A DNA stretch of 64,000 nucleotides. Source: Okeania sp. KiyG1 (GTDB taxonomy: Bacteria > Cyanobacteriota > Cyanobacteriia > Cyanobacteriales > Microcoleaceae). This document shows, piece by piece, positions 51,210 through 60,024 of the stretch. The position numbers and the translations under genes are program-made. The stretch lies in the NCBI RefSeq assembly GCF_014132355.1, contig NZ_BLZO01000093.1, positions 62,001 through 126,000 of the forward strand, read 5' to 3'. The first letter of the stretch is position 1. Each line of letters starts with the position of its first letter. The notes below the pieces were generated by a model. It was not told the origin of the DNA. It ran no database searches and was given only the letters and a program-made list of their open reading frames with translations.

Positions 51210-52797
51210 TGAATCCCCTATTAACTACCCCGGCGGGAAGTCCCGCGCTGTAATTTTCAATGAGCGCGTCGGGATGAAAGCCGGGGGTTATGCGTGTAGC
51301 TAGTCCTGATTTTTGATATAATAACTAATGTAGATATAAAGGTCGATACTACAATGCTACTGAAATACAAGTACAAGTTAAAACCACATAAAAAGCAAGT
51401 GGTGATTATATCTAACTGGTTAGAAATGGCCAGGAAGCAATATAATTATCGTTTAGCTGAAAGGTTGAATTGGTTTGAAGCAACGCGCACATCAGTAAAC
51501 GCTTGTCCACTTAATGTTTCAGTAGTGCCAGTAGAACGAATTTATCAAAATATTCCTGAATTTAGAATACAAACACGAGACGGCAGAAAAAAAGACAGTA
51601 ATGGTAATCCACTAACTAGAAAAGGTGACAAACATCCCAACATAATAAATGGTTATGTTGCTTGGGAAACAGTACAGTTAGCAGACCTATCACAAACTAA
51701 AAAACTTTTCCCTGAATATAAGTCCATACATTCCCAAGTTTTGCAGGATGTTATCCAAAGAGTACAAACAACAATGGATAACTTTACCAAGCCAGACAAA
51801 AATGGTAAAACCAGTGGTAAGCCTAAATTTAAGGGAAAACATTATTATAATTCGTTCAGTTATCCTCAGTTATCAAATACCATACCCGTCAAAAATTCTA
51901 ACGGTCGTTGTTGTGTCAATCTACCAAAAATTGGTTTAGTCCCTTTCGTCTATAATCGCCAAATACCAAAAGGTTTCAAGGTTAAGACAGGTACAGTAAT
52001 TCGAGAAGCCGACGGATGGTATATCAGCTTCACGATAGAAGATAAAACCGTACCTGTAGAGGTTGCAGAAATTCAACCCACTGAAGATAACTCAAAAGGT
52101 ATCGATCTAGGACTGTTGCACTATGCTGTTACATCCGATGGAGAGTTTGTAGAAGTTCCTAAATTTTTCAGGCTCTGTGAGCATCGCTTGTCTAAACTAC
52201 AGGTGAGATTGGCTAAGAAACAAAAGCATTCAAAACCTTGGAAAATTCTCAAACGTAAAATAGCAAAACTTCATCAATTAATAGCTAGACAGCGTGTGGA
52301 TTGGCAATTCAAACTTGCTTATCATTTGTTTAGTGATGTAAGCGTGATATTTTTAGAAGACCTACAGATAGCGAATTTAGTCCGACGTTGCAAAGCTAAA
52401 TTAGGCGGTAACGGTCAGTTCTTACCAAACGGCCAATCTGCAAAATCAGGATTAAATAAGTCTTTGCAAGATACTGCTTTTGGTCAATTCATCCAAGTTT
52501 TAGAGTATGTAGCTTGGAAACTGGGTAAGCGAGTTGTAAAAGTAGACCCAAAAGGTACGTCTCAACATTGTTGGAAATGCTTGAATAAAGTCTCTAAAAG
52601 CTTATCAGAGCGCTGGCATTCATGTCCTAAATGTGGACAAGAACTAGACAGGGACTATAACTCAGCACTTCTGATACAGAAAATCGGATTGTTATCAACA
52701 CAGGAGGAGGACATCACTTCTGTTAAAACTGCGGTCAGGGCGTCTCTGAGTGAAGAATCCTGCGCTCTCCCGTAGGGGAGCGTCGGGAGTATGTCAA
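51210..52797 (+). mobile_element. IS605-family element with intact tnpB (copy E)
   Basis: Left-end hairpins lie at 51219-51290 (ACCCCGGCGGGAAGTCCCGC...CGGGATGAAAGCCGGGGG) and the right end CTCCCGTAGGGGAGCGTCGG + GAGTATGTCAA at ~52768-52797. No tnpA is present, as in IS1341-type solo-tnpB elements. The omega-RNA would be encoded at the tnpB 3' end up to the right end. Confidence 0.8.
51354..52775 (+). CDS. tnpB: RNA-guided endonuclease TnpB, intact
   Basis: 473 residues, uninterrupted. N-terminal helix-turn-helix-type region (LLKYKYKLKPHKKQVVIISN), then the RuvC-like nuclease: SKGIDLGLLHYAVTSDGE (~256-270, Asp), VIFLEDLQIANLVRR (~328, Glu) and CGQELDRDYNSALLIQ (~437, Asp). A zinc ribbon HCWKCLN...HSCPKCGQ lies between the last two. 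All three acidic residues and four cysteines are kept, so it could cleave DNA with an omega-RNA. It is the only one of five tnpB loci in the window without palindromic inserts. Its substrate motif beside the left end would be at about 51205-51215. Confidence 0.95.
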   Translation: MLLKYKYKLKPHKKQVVIISNWLEMARKQYNYRLAERLNWFEATRTSVNACPLNVSVVPVERIYQNIPEFRIQTRDGRKKDSNGNPLTRKGDKHPNIINGYVAWETVQLADLSQTKKLFPEYKSIHSQVLQDVIQRVQTTMDNFTKPDKNGKTSGKPKFKGKHYYNSFSYPQLSNTIPVKNSNGRCCVNLPKIGLVPFVYNRQIPKGFKVKTGTVIREADGWYISFTIEDKTVPVEVAEIQPTEDNSKGIDLGLLHYAVTSDGEFVEVPKFFRLCEHRLSKLQVRLAKKQKHSKPWKILKRKIAKLHQLIARQRVDWQFKLAYHLFSDVSVIFLEDLQIANLVRRCKAKLGGNGQFLPNGQSAKSGLNKSLQDTAFGQFIQVLEYVAWKLGKRVVKVDPKGTSQHCWKCLNKVSKSLSERWHSCPKCGQELDRDYNSALLIQKIGLLSTQEEDITSVKTAVRASLSEESCALP

Positions 52798-52801
52798 TAA
52801 A

Positions 52802-54586
52802 ATGAAATACTGGAAATCAGGTAAACAACTACAAAATGGCAAATATATAATTCAAGACCTGCTTGGTATTGGCGGTTTCGGTATTACTTATAGTGCTTTA
52901 GAGCAAAGCTCTAATCAATTAGTTGCGATTAAAACTCTCAATTATCGAGTACAACGTAAACCAAATTTTGACAAATATCAAGAAAACTTTTTAAATGAAG
53001 CCTTATGTTTAGCAAAATGTAGTCATCCCAATGTTGTAGAAGTTCACCGCCTTTTTAAAGAAAATAAATTATGGTGCATGGTGATGGAATATATAGATGG
53101 GGATGACTTAGGAATTTATCGTGAAGAACAAGACGGAATTATATCAGAAAGTGAAGCAATACATCTAATTAAACAAGTAGGAGAAGCACTAACATTTATA
53201 CATAATCAAGGATTTTTGCATCGGGATGTTAAACCTCAAAATATTCTGCTACGTCGAGATACTTTAGAAGCAGTATTAATTGATTTTGGTTTAGCACGAG
53301 AATTTAATAGCGGCAGCGTACAAACTCATACAACTGATAGTACATTGTACTTTGCACCAATTGAACAATACGAAAGACGAGCAAAACGAGGAGCTTTTAC
53401 TGATATATATGCCCTAGCAGCAACCCTATACGTTTTATTGACAGGTGAAATGCCTACACCAGCAAAAGTCAGGCAAGAAGGAAAAATACCATTAATTCCA
53501 CCAAAAAAATATAATTCCCAAATTAGCGATCAAGTCAATAATGCAATTATTAAAGGCATGAAATTAGAGCCTGAAGAACGGCCTCAATTTGTTGCTGAAT
53601 GGTTGACTTTATTATCACCTGCACAAGAATTTGTCATAACTAATGTACCCTCAACTTTACCAGCAACTCTGCCAACAATTACCGACACTCCTCCAGAATT
53701 ACTAACTGTTGATTCTAGTTTTGAACTCGAATTGCAAACTTTTAAATTTGAATATTTAACAATCAAAATCAGCCCAAAATGCGAAATAATTGAAAATATA
53801 AAAGAGCAACGAGAAGCTCAACAATTTATTGAAAATATTGCCAATAATATTTTCCTAGAAATGGTATCTATTCCTGGTAATACTTTCTTAATGGGTTCCC
53901 CAAAAACAACAGCAGAAAAATGGGAAACAGAAAGTCCACAACATACAGTTACAATAGCACCTTTATTTGTGAGCAAATATCCCATTACTCAAGCACAGTG
54001 GCAAGCAGTGATGGGAAAAAACCCAGCTTATTTCAAAGGAGAAAATAGACCAGTAGAAATGGTGTCTTGGTATAACGCAATTGAATTTTGTCGTCAGCTA
54101 TCTGCTCAAACTGGAAAAACTTATCGGTTACTCTCAGAAGCAGAATGGGAATATATTTGTCGCGGAGAAACAACTACATTATTTTACTTTGGTAATAGTC
54201 TGATAACTGACCTAGCAAACTATAATGGCGAAGAAGCTTATGCTTGTTCATTACAACAAAATTATCGCGAACAAACAACAGATGTAGGTAGTTTTCCACC
54301 CAACGCTTTTGGATTATACGATCTTCATGGCAATGTTTGGGAGTGGTGTGCTGACCCCTGGCATAATAATTATCGGGGCGCTCCTTTAGATGGTAGTGTG
54401 TGGGAAAAAGATGGCAATTATAACTACAGAATGTTGAGAGGAGGAGGATACTTAAACTATTCTAAAGGTTGTCGTAGTGCCAATAGAAATTGGAAAACTC
54501 CCAGAAGTAAGTATAAGTCAGTAGGTTTGAGAGTGGCAGTTTCTCATCCTGTTTCAAAAGAGGGAACAGGGAACAGGGAGAAATAA
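52802..54586 (+). CDS. Serine/threonine protein kinase fused to a formylglycine-generating-enzyme-like domain
   Basis: 594 residues. Hanks-type kinase (~12-270): LLGIGGFGITYSA glycine loop, HRDVKPQNILL catalytic loop, DFGLA, and YFAPIEQYERRAKRGAFTDI activation/P+1 region. A linker (~285-350) leads to a SUMF1/FGE-sulfatase domain (~360-585): MVSIPGNTFLMGSP, YRLLSEAEWEYICRG, AFGLYDLHGNVWEWCAD, MLRGGGYLNYSKGCRSA. This kinase-FGE fusion is common in filamentous cyanobacteria, and the FGE part often lacks the active-site cysteine pair and may act in binding. It starts only ~5 bp after the right end of the IS605 element, so its native leader may be displaced. Confidence 0.93.
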   Translation: MKYWKSGKQLQNGKYIIQDLLGIGGFGITYSALEQSSNQLVAIKTLNYRVQRKPNFDKYQENFLNEALCLAKCSHPNVVEVHRLFKENKLWCMVMEYIDGDDLGIYREEQDGIISESEAIHLIKQVGEALTFIHNQGFLHRDVKPQNILLRRDTLEAVLIDFGLAREFNSGSVQTHTTDSTLYFAPIEQYERRAKRGAFTDIYALAATLYVLLTGEMPTPAKVRQEGKIPLIPPKKYNSQISDQVNNAIIKGMKLEPEERPQFVAEWLTLLSPAQEFVITNVPSTLPATLPTITDTPPELLTVDSSFELELQTFKFEYLTIKISPKCEIIENIKEQREAQQFIENIANNIFLEMVSIPGNTFLMGSPKTTAEKWETESPQHTVTIAPLFVSKYPITQAQWQAVMGKNPAYFKGENRPVEMVSWYNAIEFCRQLSAQTGKTYRLLSEAEWEYICRGETTTLFYFGNSLITDLANYNGEEAYACSLQQNYREQTTDVGSFPPNAFGLYDLHGNVWEWCADPWHNNYRGAPLDGSVWEKDGNYNYRMLRGGGYLNYSKGCRSANRNWKTPRSKYKSVGLRVAVSHPVSKEGTGNREK

Positions 54587-54598
54587 TTAGGGTTTGCT

Positions 54599-54832
54599 GA
54601 AAAAATTGGTTGGTGGGGGTAAGACACGGGGACACGGTGACGCGGGGACGGGTCGATTTGTGGAGAACAGGCAATGGTTTCGGCCATTTTATGTGAAGAA
54701 ATTTTCTTGAATTTCAGCAGAAAATTTCAGTAAATTGATGTCGAACTAGCTAATAACTTAGGAGATAAATTGAATATAAAAAGCTCCATTACTTTAACTA
54801 TCCTGACTTTTAGCTTCATGAGCGCAAGCCCT
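54599..54832. mobile_element. MITE-like family B element
   Basis: Ends AGGGTTTGCTGAAAAAATTGG and TTCATGAGCGCAAGCCCT are inverted relatives of the other B copies and are flanked by TAATT on both sides. The interior is diverged and contains GACACGGGGACACGGTGACG. Confidence 0.55.
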
Positions 54833-55255
54833 AATTAATAATTTATTTATCTTTTCTTTTGCGGGTTTAATACCCCACCGTCATTTGCGTTGCTGAAAAA
54901 TGCTTGGGGTTTGTAGACATGGAGTGGCGGGTCATTGACTATCCATAAGTAATTTTCCCCTCTGCCTTCTGCCTTCTTATCTTTTTATTTTGGGTTTAAG
55001 TCCCCATCCATTTTTTCTTCCTTCTTCCTTCTTCCTTCTTCCTTCTTCCTTCTTTAAATAAGTTTAAATTTTATTGAAAAAAATTAATTTTTGTAACTTT
55101 CAAATCCCCGACCAGAATTTTCAAGCTCTCCCCACCTAAATATTTAGATAATATTTAGCAAAAATTTCATGGGAGAGTTTGACCAAAAACAATAGCAAAT
55201 ATTGAGTTGCTTAGGACATGGTATGGGAATTTATGACTTAATTTGCGTCAGAAAC
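54833..55255. repeat. Spacer with CTTCTTC repeats
   Basis: No gene seen. CTTCCTTCTTCCTTCTTCC repeats at 55016-55055. Repeated TTTATCTTTT and GGGTTTAA pieces. Confidence 0.55.
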
Positions 55256-55834
55256 TTAGTCATCAACAATATTAGCCCAATCAGGAAAAGAAGGAGGAAA
55301 GAAATTAATATCATAGCCCGACTCTTCCCACTCATGAACCCACAATGGCACAACTCCTACCCCTGCTTGAGGAGTTATAGAGAATACCCTTTCCCCACAT
55401 TCAACAATGTGAAATATCTGCTTGAGGGTATCCCCTAAATTAAGGGCTAAACTTAATAATTCATCTAATTCCGGACTAACCCGCTTCACCCTTGGTTTGT
55501 CCTCCTCAACCCATAGAAGTTTTAGGGACTTAAGGGACCTCGGACTTAGTTGACTTCGATAGTAAACCCGCTTAAGTTGGGCAACAGGTTCGAGACTTCT
55601 TTCTACCCGGCGAATTTGCTGCAACCGGAGATAGTGCCACTCTGCCAAATGTTTTCGGTCTTCAGCAGGTATTTGTCCTTTTTTGGATGAGTGCTGAAAA
55701 GCATATCTTGCACAGCTACATCCAAGATTAGCTAACAGATGGATTAATTCTCTCTCTTTAGGAGTTGCTTGTCTTCTTTCTGCAGTTCTTGTAATAATCC
55801 TTTTTCTTCGTGTAGTAGTCGTTGTGTCCATCAT
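55256..55834 (-). CDS. Hypothetical protein, 192 residues
   Basis: Basic, mostly helical soluble protein, not recognised. The N-terminus is Thr/Arg-rich (MMDTTTTTRRKRIITRTAER) and probably disordered. The middle (ERELIHLLANLGCSCARYAF, HLAEWHYLRLQQIRRVERSL) predicts helices. The C-terminal part is more acidic and aromatic (VVPLWVHEWEESGYDINFFP, PSFPDWANIVDD). No catalytic motif or membrane segment. The coding pattern (long open frame, balanced composition against AT-rich surroundings) makes it likely real. It is divergent from nothing nearby and stands alone. Confidence 0.65.
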   Translation of the reverse strand: MMDTTTTTRRKRIITRTAERRQATPKERELIHLLANLGCSCARYAFQHSSKKGQIPAEDRKHLAEWHYLRLQQIRRVERSLEPVAQLKRVYYRSQLSPRSLKSLKLLWVEEDKPRVKRVSPELDELLSLALNLGDTLKQIFHIVECGERVFSITPQAGVGVVPLWVHEWEESGYDINFFPPSFPDWANIVDD

Positions 55835-55985
55835 TTTTCGATAATATTAATCAGAACATAATACAAGGATAATGGAGGGTAGAACCGTAATTAGTAGCAT
55901 AAAGTTCTACCCATATGTGAATATCTAGTCTAATCTGTCTTTACTGTCTCAAGGAAGTTATTTCGGCCTTACTTATAGTTTATTT

Positions 55986-56171
55986 TCATTGATCTGTATT
56001 TATGTTTTCTTCATTCCCATCTTCATCACGGCCTTCATAACTAACTATCTGACTCTCTTTGATGCTAGTCTCATTAGATGACCTTAAACCCAAGGCTGTG
56101 GCCTTTGGTACTTGGAAAAATGTCAAGCCTGCGGAGGCTATTAACCCAAAAATGATAATATTCTGTTTCAT
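55986..56171 (-). CDS. Small putative exported protein, 61 residues
   Basis: The N-terminal MKQNIIIFGLIASAGLTFFQ is a typical signal sequence, with possible cleavage after KATA near residue 26. The remaining ~35 residues are hydrophilic and acidic (NETSIKESQIVSYEGRDEDG). No family recognised. The short length leaves some doubt, but signal peptide, ATG and position (start facing the ncRNA candidate on the other strand) support it. Confidence 0.5.
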   Translation of the reverse strand: MKQNIIIFGLIASAGLTFFQVPKATALGLRSSNETSIKESQIVSYEGRDEDGNEENINTDQ

Positions 56172-56289
56172 AGTAGTAGATGAACCCTGTCTAGTGTTTT
56201 AGATAGACTCGCAATGCTTTGCAACTGGTAAAAAGTGGGTTGTTGCAAAAGACCTCTTGTCTTCCGATTAATCAGTCTGCAATTATAAA

Positions 56290-56542
56290 AGAAGCATAGG
56301 CACGACCTGATGGATCACAAAAGCCGGAAGTGAGGTGTTAGTAGTCTTATTACTATTTTCTCCCCAATCCTGCTATTTGGGATGTGGAGACTAAGCCATT
56401 AGGGAGTTAAACCATCAGGTAATTAGTCCATCTAGGAGTTATCCATCAGGGGCATCTACTTTATTTCATTTAACTATCAGGGTGTATCTCCATCTGCAGT
56501 TCTGAACTAGCTGTTTATTGTCCAAATAAACAGCTTTTTTTT
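56290..56542 (+). ncRNA. Candidate structured non-coding RNA
   Basis: A very strong plus-strand terminator (56509-56542) has no plus-strand gene before it. A TATAAA box at 56284-56289 gives a plausible start near 56295. The interval contains four degenerate ~16-nt repeats (56393-56462) with CCATCAGG-type cores: CCATTAGGGAGTTA, CCATCAGGTAATTA, CCATCTAGGAGTTA, CCATCAGGGGCAT. ACCTGATGG at 56305-56313 is exactly complementary to CCATCAGGT at 56412-56420, so a long-range stem is possible. It is not 6S, tmRNA, RNase P, SRP or Yfr1 as far as I can see. Confidence 0.5.
56509..56542 (+). terminator. Strong Rho-independent terminator
   Basis: AGCTGTTTATT (56509-56519) pairs perfectly over 11 bp with AATAAACAGCT, loop GTCCA-like, followed by T8. 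On the other strand there is no T tract after the stem, so it works for plus-strand transcripts. Confidence 0.92.
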
Positions 56543-57035
56543 CGATTATTCTCTAGGAGAGGAAGACGGAATTAGGAGTAAAGAAGTAAACTAAGGTCCC
56601 AAACTTTAAATCCAGTCTTTTTATCAAAATAATTGGGTCTAAAACCCAGCCCTTTAAGGCGAAATATTTTTGGAGGGGAACTCAAATCTCCGTTGCAAAA
56701 ACAACTTCTGTACGGGCAATTCGCGAATCGCCCCTACTGACTTCTGACTTCTGACTTCGTTAAATGGGTATTATTTTTAACTTGAATTATTATTAATTAG
56801 GGCTTGCGCTCATAAATCTCAAAGCATTTACAGGTAAAGGTTTTAGACTTTTTAGGTCTGAAATACCTTGATTTTCAGCCCTTCATGCTCAAAGAAAGAG
56901 CGTATTTTGGGCGAGAGTAGGGCAAAAAAATACTCCCGTACGGACGCCCTTATGCAACGTCCCTACCCTACTCCCCTACTCCCCTACTCCCCGCTCCCCT
57001 ACTCCTTAAAAAAGACTTTTGAGCGCAAACCCTAA
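56543..57035. repeat. Spacer with palindrome and MITE family B copy
   Basis: 56710-56737 is a near-perfect palindrome (half-site GTACGGGCAATTCG). 56799-57033 is a family B element (AGGGCTTGCGCTCATAAATC ... GACTTTTGAGCGCAAACCCT) flanked by TTAATT/AATTATT, with CTCCCCTACTCCCC repeats inside. It abuts the 3' end of queE. Confidence 0.75.
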
Positions 57036-57659
57036 TTATTGTACCCCCAAATATTTATGTAATTGTACGGATAGGCGGTATCTAGGATATTTTTGGAGTA
57101 ACTCTAGGACCAATGGTAAGGCAAAATTACGGTTGTACCATTCTGGCTGGAGAAAAACTGGAATATTATTATTTGCCAATAAAGTTTTACTATAAAATTC
57201 TAACTCTTTACCAGTTTCTATTACTAATTTGATTTCTGAAGCCCGCATCCACATCTGTTTTACAACTGGATATTTAGGACTAATATGTTGTTTAGGGCTG
57301 AGGGTTATCCAAGTCTGAGGTGAAATTTCTTGCCAATAGCAACCTGAAGTTTCTATAGAAACTTGTCTACCAGTATCTTCTATTTTTTTCACTAGATTAG
57401 GTAACTGTTTATGGATAAAAGGTTCACCACCAGAAATAACAACTCTGGGAGAAAATAACTCATTAATTAACTCATCAAAAGTTTTAATTTTTCTTGGTAA
57501 ATTAGTTCCTCCATCGGCATAACCAGTATCACAATAATGACAGCCTACTGGGCAACCAGCAAGACGAATAAAATCTACTGGTGTACCTGCCCAATAGCCT
57601 TCTCCTTGAATAGTTTTTTGGAATGTTTCATGGATCGGAATGATTAAATTTTCTGTCAT
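57036..57659 (-). CDS. queE: 7-carboxy-7-deazaguanine synthase (radical SAM)
   Basis: Third step of queuosine/7-deazaguanine synthesis, converting 6-carboxy-tetrahydropterin to CDG; 207 residues. The N-terminus has the substrate motif [20 protein letters not shown]. The iron-sulfur cluster motif is C36-PVG-C40-HY-C43. The SAM motif [12 protein letters not shown] lies at ~72-83. The short QueE-type partial barrel is complete. The start ATG 57659 is the family-normal one. No other queuosine genes are in the window. Confidence 0.93.
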   Translation of the reverse strand: MTENLIIPIHETFQKTIQGEGYWAGTPVDFIRLAGCPVGCHYCDTGYADGGTNLPRKIKTFDELINELFSPRVVISGGEPFIHKQLPNLVKKIEDTGRQVSIETSGCYWQEISPQTWITLSPKQHISPKYPVVKQMWMRASEIKLVIETGKELEFYSKTLLANNNIPVFLQPEWYNRNFALPLVLELLQKYPRYRLSVQLHKYLGVQ

Positions 57660-57850
57660 GTTTGAGTTATAAATAAGAATAAAAAAAGGATTTTGTTTTA
57701 GTCATTGACATCTTCAATAATAGACATCTCCAATCTTATAGTCATTTCAGTTGAGATTGAGACAAGATTTTCTTTAAGAGAAAAGGTTTCAGCAGAAAAA
57801 GTGTTTCATTCTTATTTAAAATGACTATATAAGTAGAAAAACTTTAAACA

Positions 57851-58112
57851 ATGCCTCCTAAAGATATTTTTCACGATACAGTGAGAAGGAGACAATTATT
57901 TATTATTTAGGGTGGGTTGGCATAAAAGGAGGCGAATTTATGGTTGTATTATTCACGTCGATATTATCAACGAAAAAATCTGGATACAGTACAACGGAAC
58001 CGAGGTCGATATTGCTGAAGAATTATTGACATTAGGAGTTCCCAAACACGATATTGTTTTAGGATTTCATTCCCCCTATATGAGGCAATTTACCGAGTAT
58101 GGGATTAGTTAA
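57851..58112 (+). pseudogene. XisH-XisI deletion scar
   Basis: ATG 57851 opens MPPKDIFHDTV, the characteristic start of XisH (fdxN-element excision controlling factor), and within a few codons switches to XisI sequence. In another frame DNYLLFRVGWHKRRRIYGC then IIHVDIINEKIWIQYNGTEV and GFHSPYMRQFTEYGIS is the C-terminal half of XisI. The bulk of xisH and the 5' part of xisI are gone. XisH/XisI pairs are widespread in cyanobacteria and are not confined to excision elements. Not functional. Confidence 0.85.
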
Positions 58113-58698
58113 ATTGATAAATGTTTGCTACAAATGGCTATGATATTTCTTAGAATTTCCTACGGAATGCTCCGCAAACAGAATTTAGAATTCAGAATTC
58201 ACACGGGAATAGATTTAATACCATTTTTGATGTTGTGAATTATCTTTTTCGTCAAATAGACTTTCTTATGAAGTACCCGCAATGGTGCTTATTATTCGTA
58301 ACATTATTTTTTCCAAATAGTAATTTTTAAAACTTACCGAATAATTAAGGTTTAAAGGCTCTCCTTTAAAGGAGAAACAAGCGGTCGAGGGATGGCGAGG
58401 TGTCCTCGCCATATCCAATCGACCAAGAGAGAAAAAAATTTCCTTAAGCGTTAATCCTCTTCTTTCCAAGGAGAGGTAATTGTTAATTATTAATTATTAA
58501 TTATTAATTATTAATTGTTGAAAGTACATCTGTTGCGGGCAAGATGCCAGCACTACAAAGACTGGAACATTAATATTTGTACCTCATATACCTGCAATCT
58601 GCTGTATATAATGTCCGGTTGAATAGTTATAAATTATATGATCAACTTTTAAATTAATTTTTTCCTTCTTCCTTCTTCCTTCTTCCTTCTTCCTTCTT
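58113..58698. repeat. Repeat-rich spacer
   Basis: 58115-58320 resembles a family D element (TTGATAAATGTTTGCTACAAAT ... GTAACATTATTTTTTCCAA), interrupted by a CCTACGGAATGCTCCGCAAACAG palindrome at ~58157-58180. A family C member lies at 58335-58500, split by the GCGGTCGAGGGATGGCGAGG palindrome (58380-58432). TTCCTTCTTCC repeats at 58660-58698. No gene. Confidence 0.7.
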
Positions 58699-59630
58699 TT
58701 AATCAATTCCAGGGTTAAGTTTTTCCTTTTCAGTTGTTAGTTTCCTGGGTACCATAACAGCTAAAGCTAAAGGAACTACCTGGAAATGTGCTGGAGTATA
58801 AGTAACAATTTCCCCGTCTGTATTAATGGGACGAGGTTTGCGGGTATAAACATTAAATACAGAACCAGAAAGGAAACGAAATCCAAAATTTTCTTGATAT
58901 TTTCCTTGCCATATAGAAGGCAACATACCAATAAATTGCCAACAATACTTGATTTCTAAACTGTATAAATCTAGTCTTTGGTCATCAATAGCAGCATCGT
59001 GAGCAATAGTCATACCACCCCCATAATGTTTGCCATTTCCTACCGCAACTTGCAGTGTTTTAACTATTTTTGTTTCACCATTGCAGCGAATTTCTGCAGT
59101 AAAAGGGCGACTTTTTAAAATCATTTTACTGGCAGTAATAGCATAAGCTAATACACCCCATCGACGTTTTGCTTCTTTAGTTAAATTGTTAGTAATATCT
59201 ACACTTAATCCGATACTAGCAACATTGAAAAAATATTTGCCATTAACTACACCTAAATCTATATAACGTTTTTTACCTGTAGCGATCGCTCGACAAGCTT
59301 CAAATAAAGAATCAGGAATTCCTAAAGTTCTAGCTAGATCGTTAGCAGTGCCTAATGGTAAAATTCCTAAGGGTAAACCTGTGTCTACTAGAGCATCTAC
59401 TGCCAAGTTTAATGTGCCATCTCCACCGCCAATAATTACCATATTTATCTGGTTTTTGTAGTTTTGAATAAAATGGTTAAAATCCTGGGGAGATTGAGTT
59501 TCTTTACAAATAACTTCTAAGCCAAAATCTTGTAAATAATTTAAAGCTAAAGGTAAATTATTAGTGACTTTTCTAGCATGGGGATTAATTAATAAAAGAG
59601 CTTTTTTGATTCTATTTTATTTGAGTTCAT
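58699..59630 (-). CDS. YegS/diacylglycerol-kinase-like lipid kinase, frameshifted near its start
   Basis: Lipid kinase of the DAGK catalytic family (YegS/BmrU/DgkB type). The nucleotide motif MVIIGGGDGTLNLAVDAL starts the open frame at 59442, followed by GILPLGTANDLARTLGIP. But ~55 upstream residues in the same frame (KALLLINPHARKVTNNLPLA..., the normal start of the fold) lack a start codon. One extra A in the run read as T6 at 59602-59607 joins them to ATG 59630 (MNSNKIESKK). The full length would be ~310 residues, normal for the family. I annotate the full gene. Substrate (diacylglycerol, phosphatidylglycerol or sphingoid base) is not readable. Confidence 0.85.
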
Positions 59631-60024
59631 AAAGAAAGTAAAAATTTAAAAGTAAGAAAAAAAGGAAGGATTTAAGCAATAAATCGAGAAGTAGGAAATG
59701 CTTACTAGCAAATACGATAACTGTATAACCGGATTTCATATTATTGCTAAAATTGGAGATATTTATTGCATTTACTAATACCATTTATCAAAATTTTTGC
59801 TACATTCCCTTGGGAGTAGGGAGTAGGGAGTAGGGAGTAGGGAGTAGGGTTTAAAGGCATAATATATTTTGGATTAATGCCGATAATCCTATACATTCAT
59901 TACTGAATTATTATTATTACTTAATAACAGAAGTCGCATTGGAAGTATAGTATTATTTTTGGGAATTGGTATAACATATTTTTGTATAATTTTGTAATCT
60001 TTGAAAAAGAATTTTCGACTGGTT
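59631..60024. repeat. Spacer between divergent genes
   Basis: Contains TAGGGAGTAGGGAG repeats (59817-59848) and, at 59916-59975, the inverse of the sequence at 38340-38400. ATACCATTTATCAAAATTTTTGC at 59779 is a family D-like end. Promoters of both neighbours must lie here; none was convincing. Confidence 0.6.

Noticed and set aside
56393-56462. CRISPR-like repeats near the terminator
   Set aside because: Repeats are ~16 nt, degenerate and directly adjacent with no spacers.
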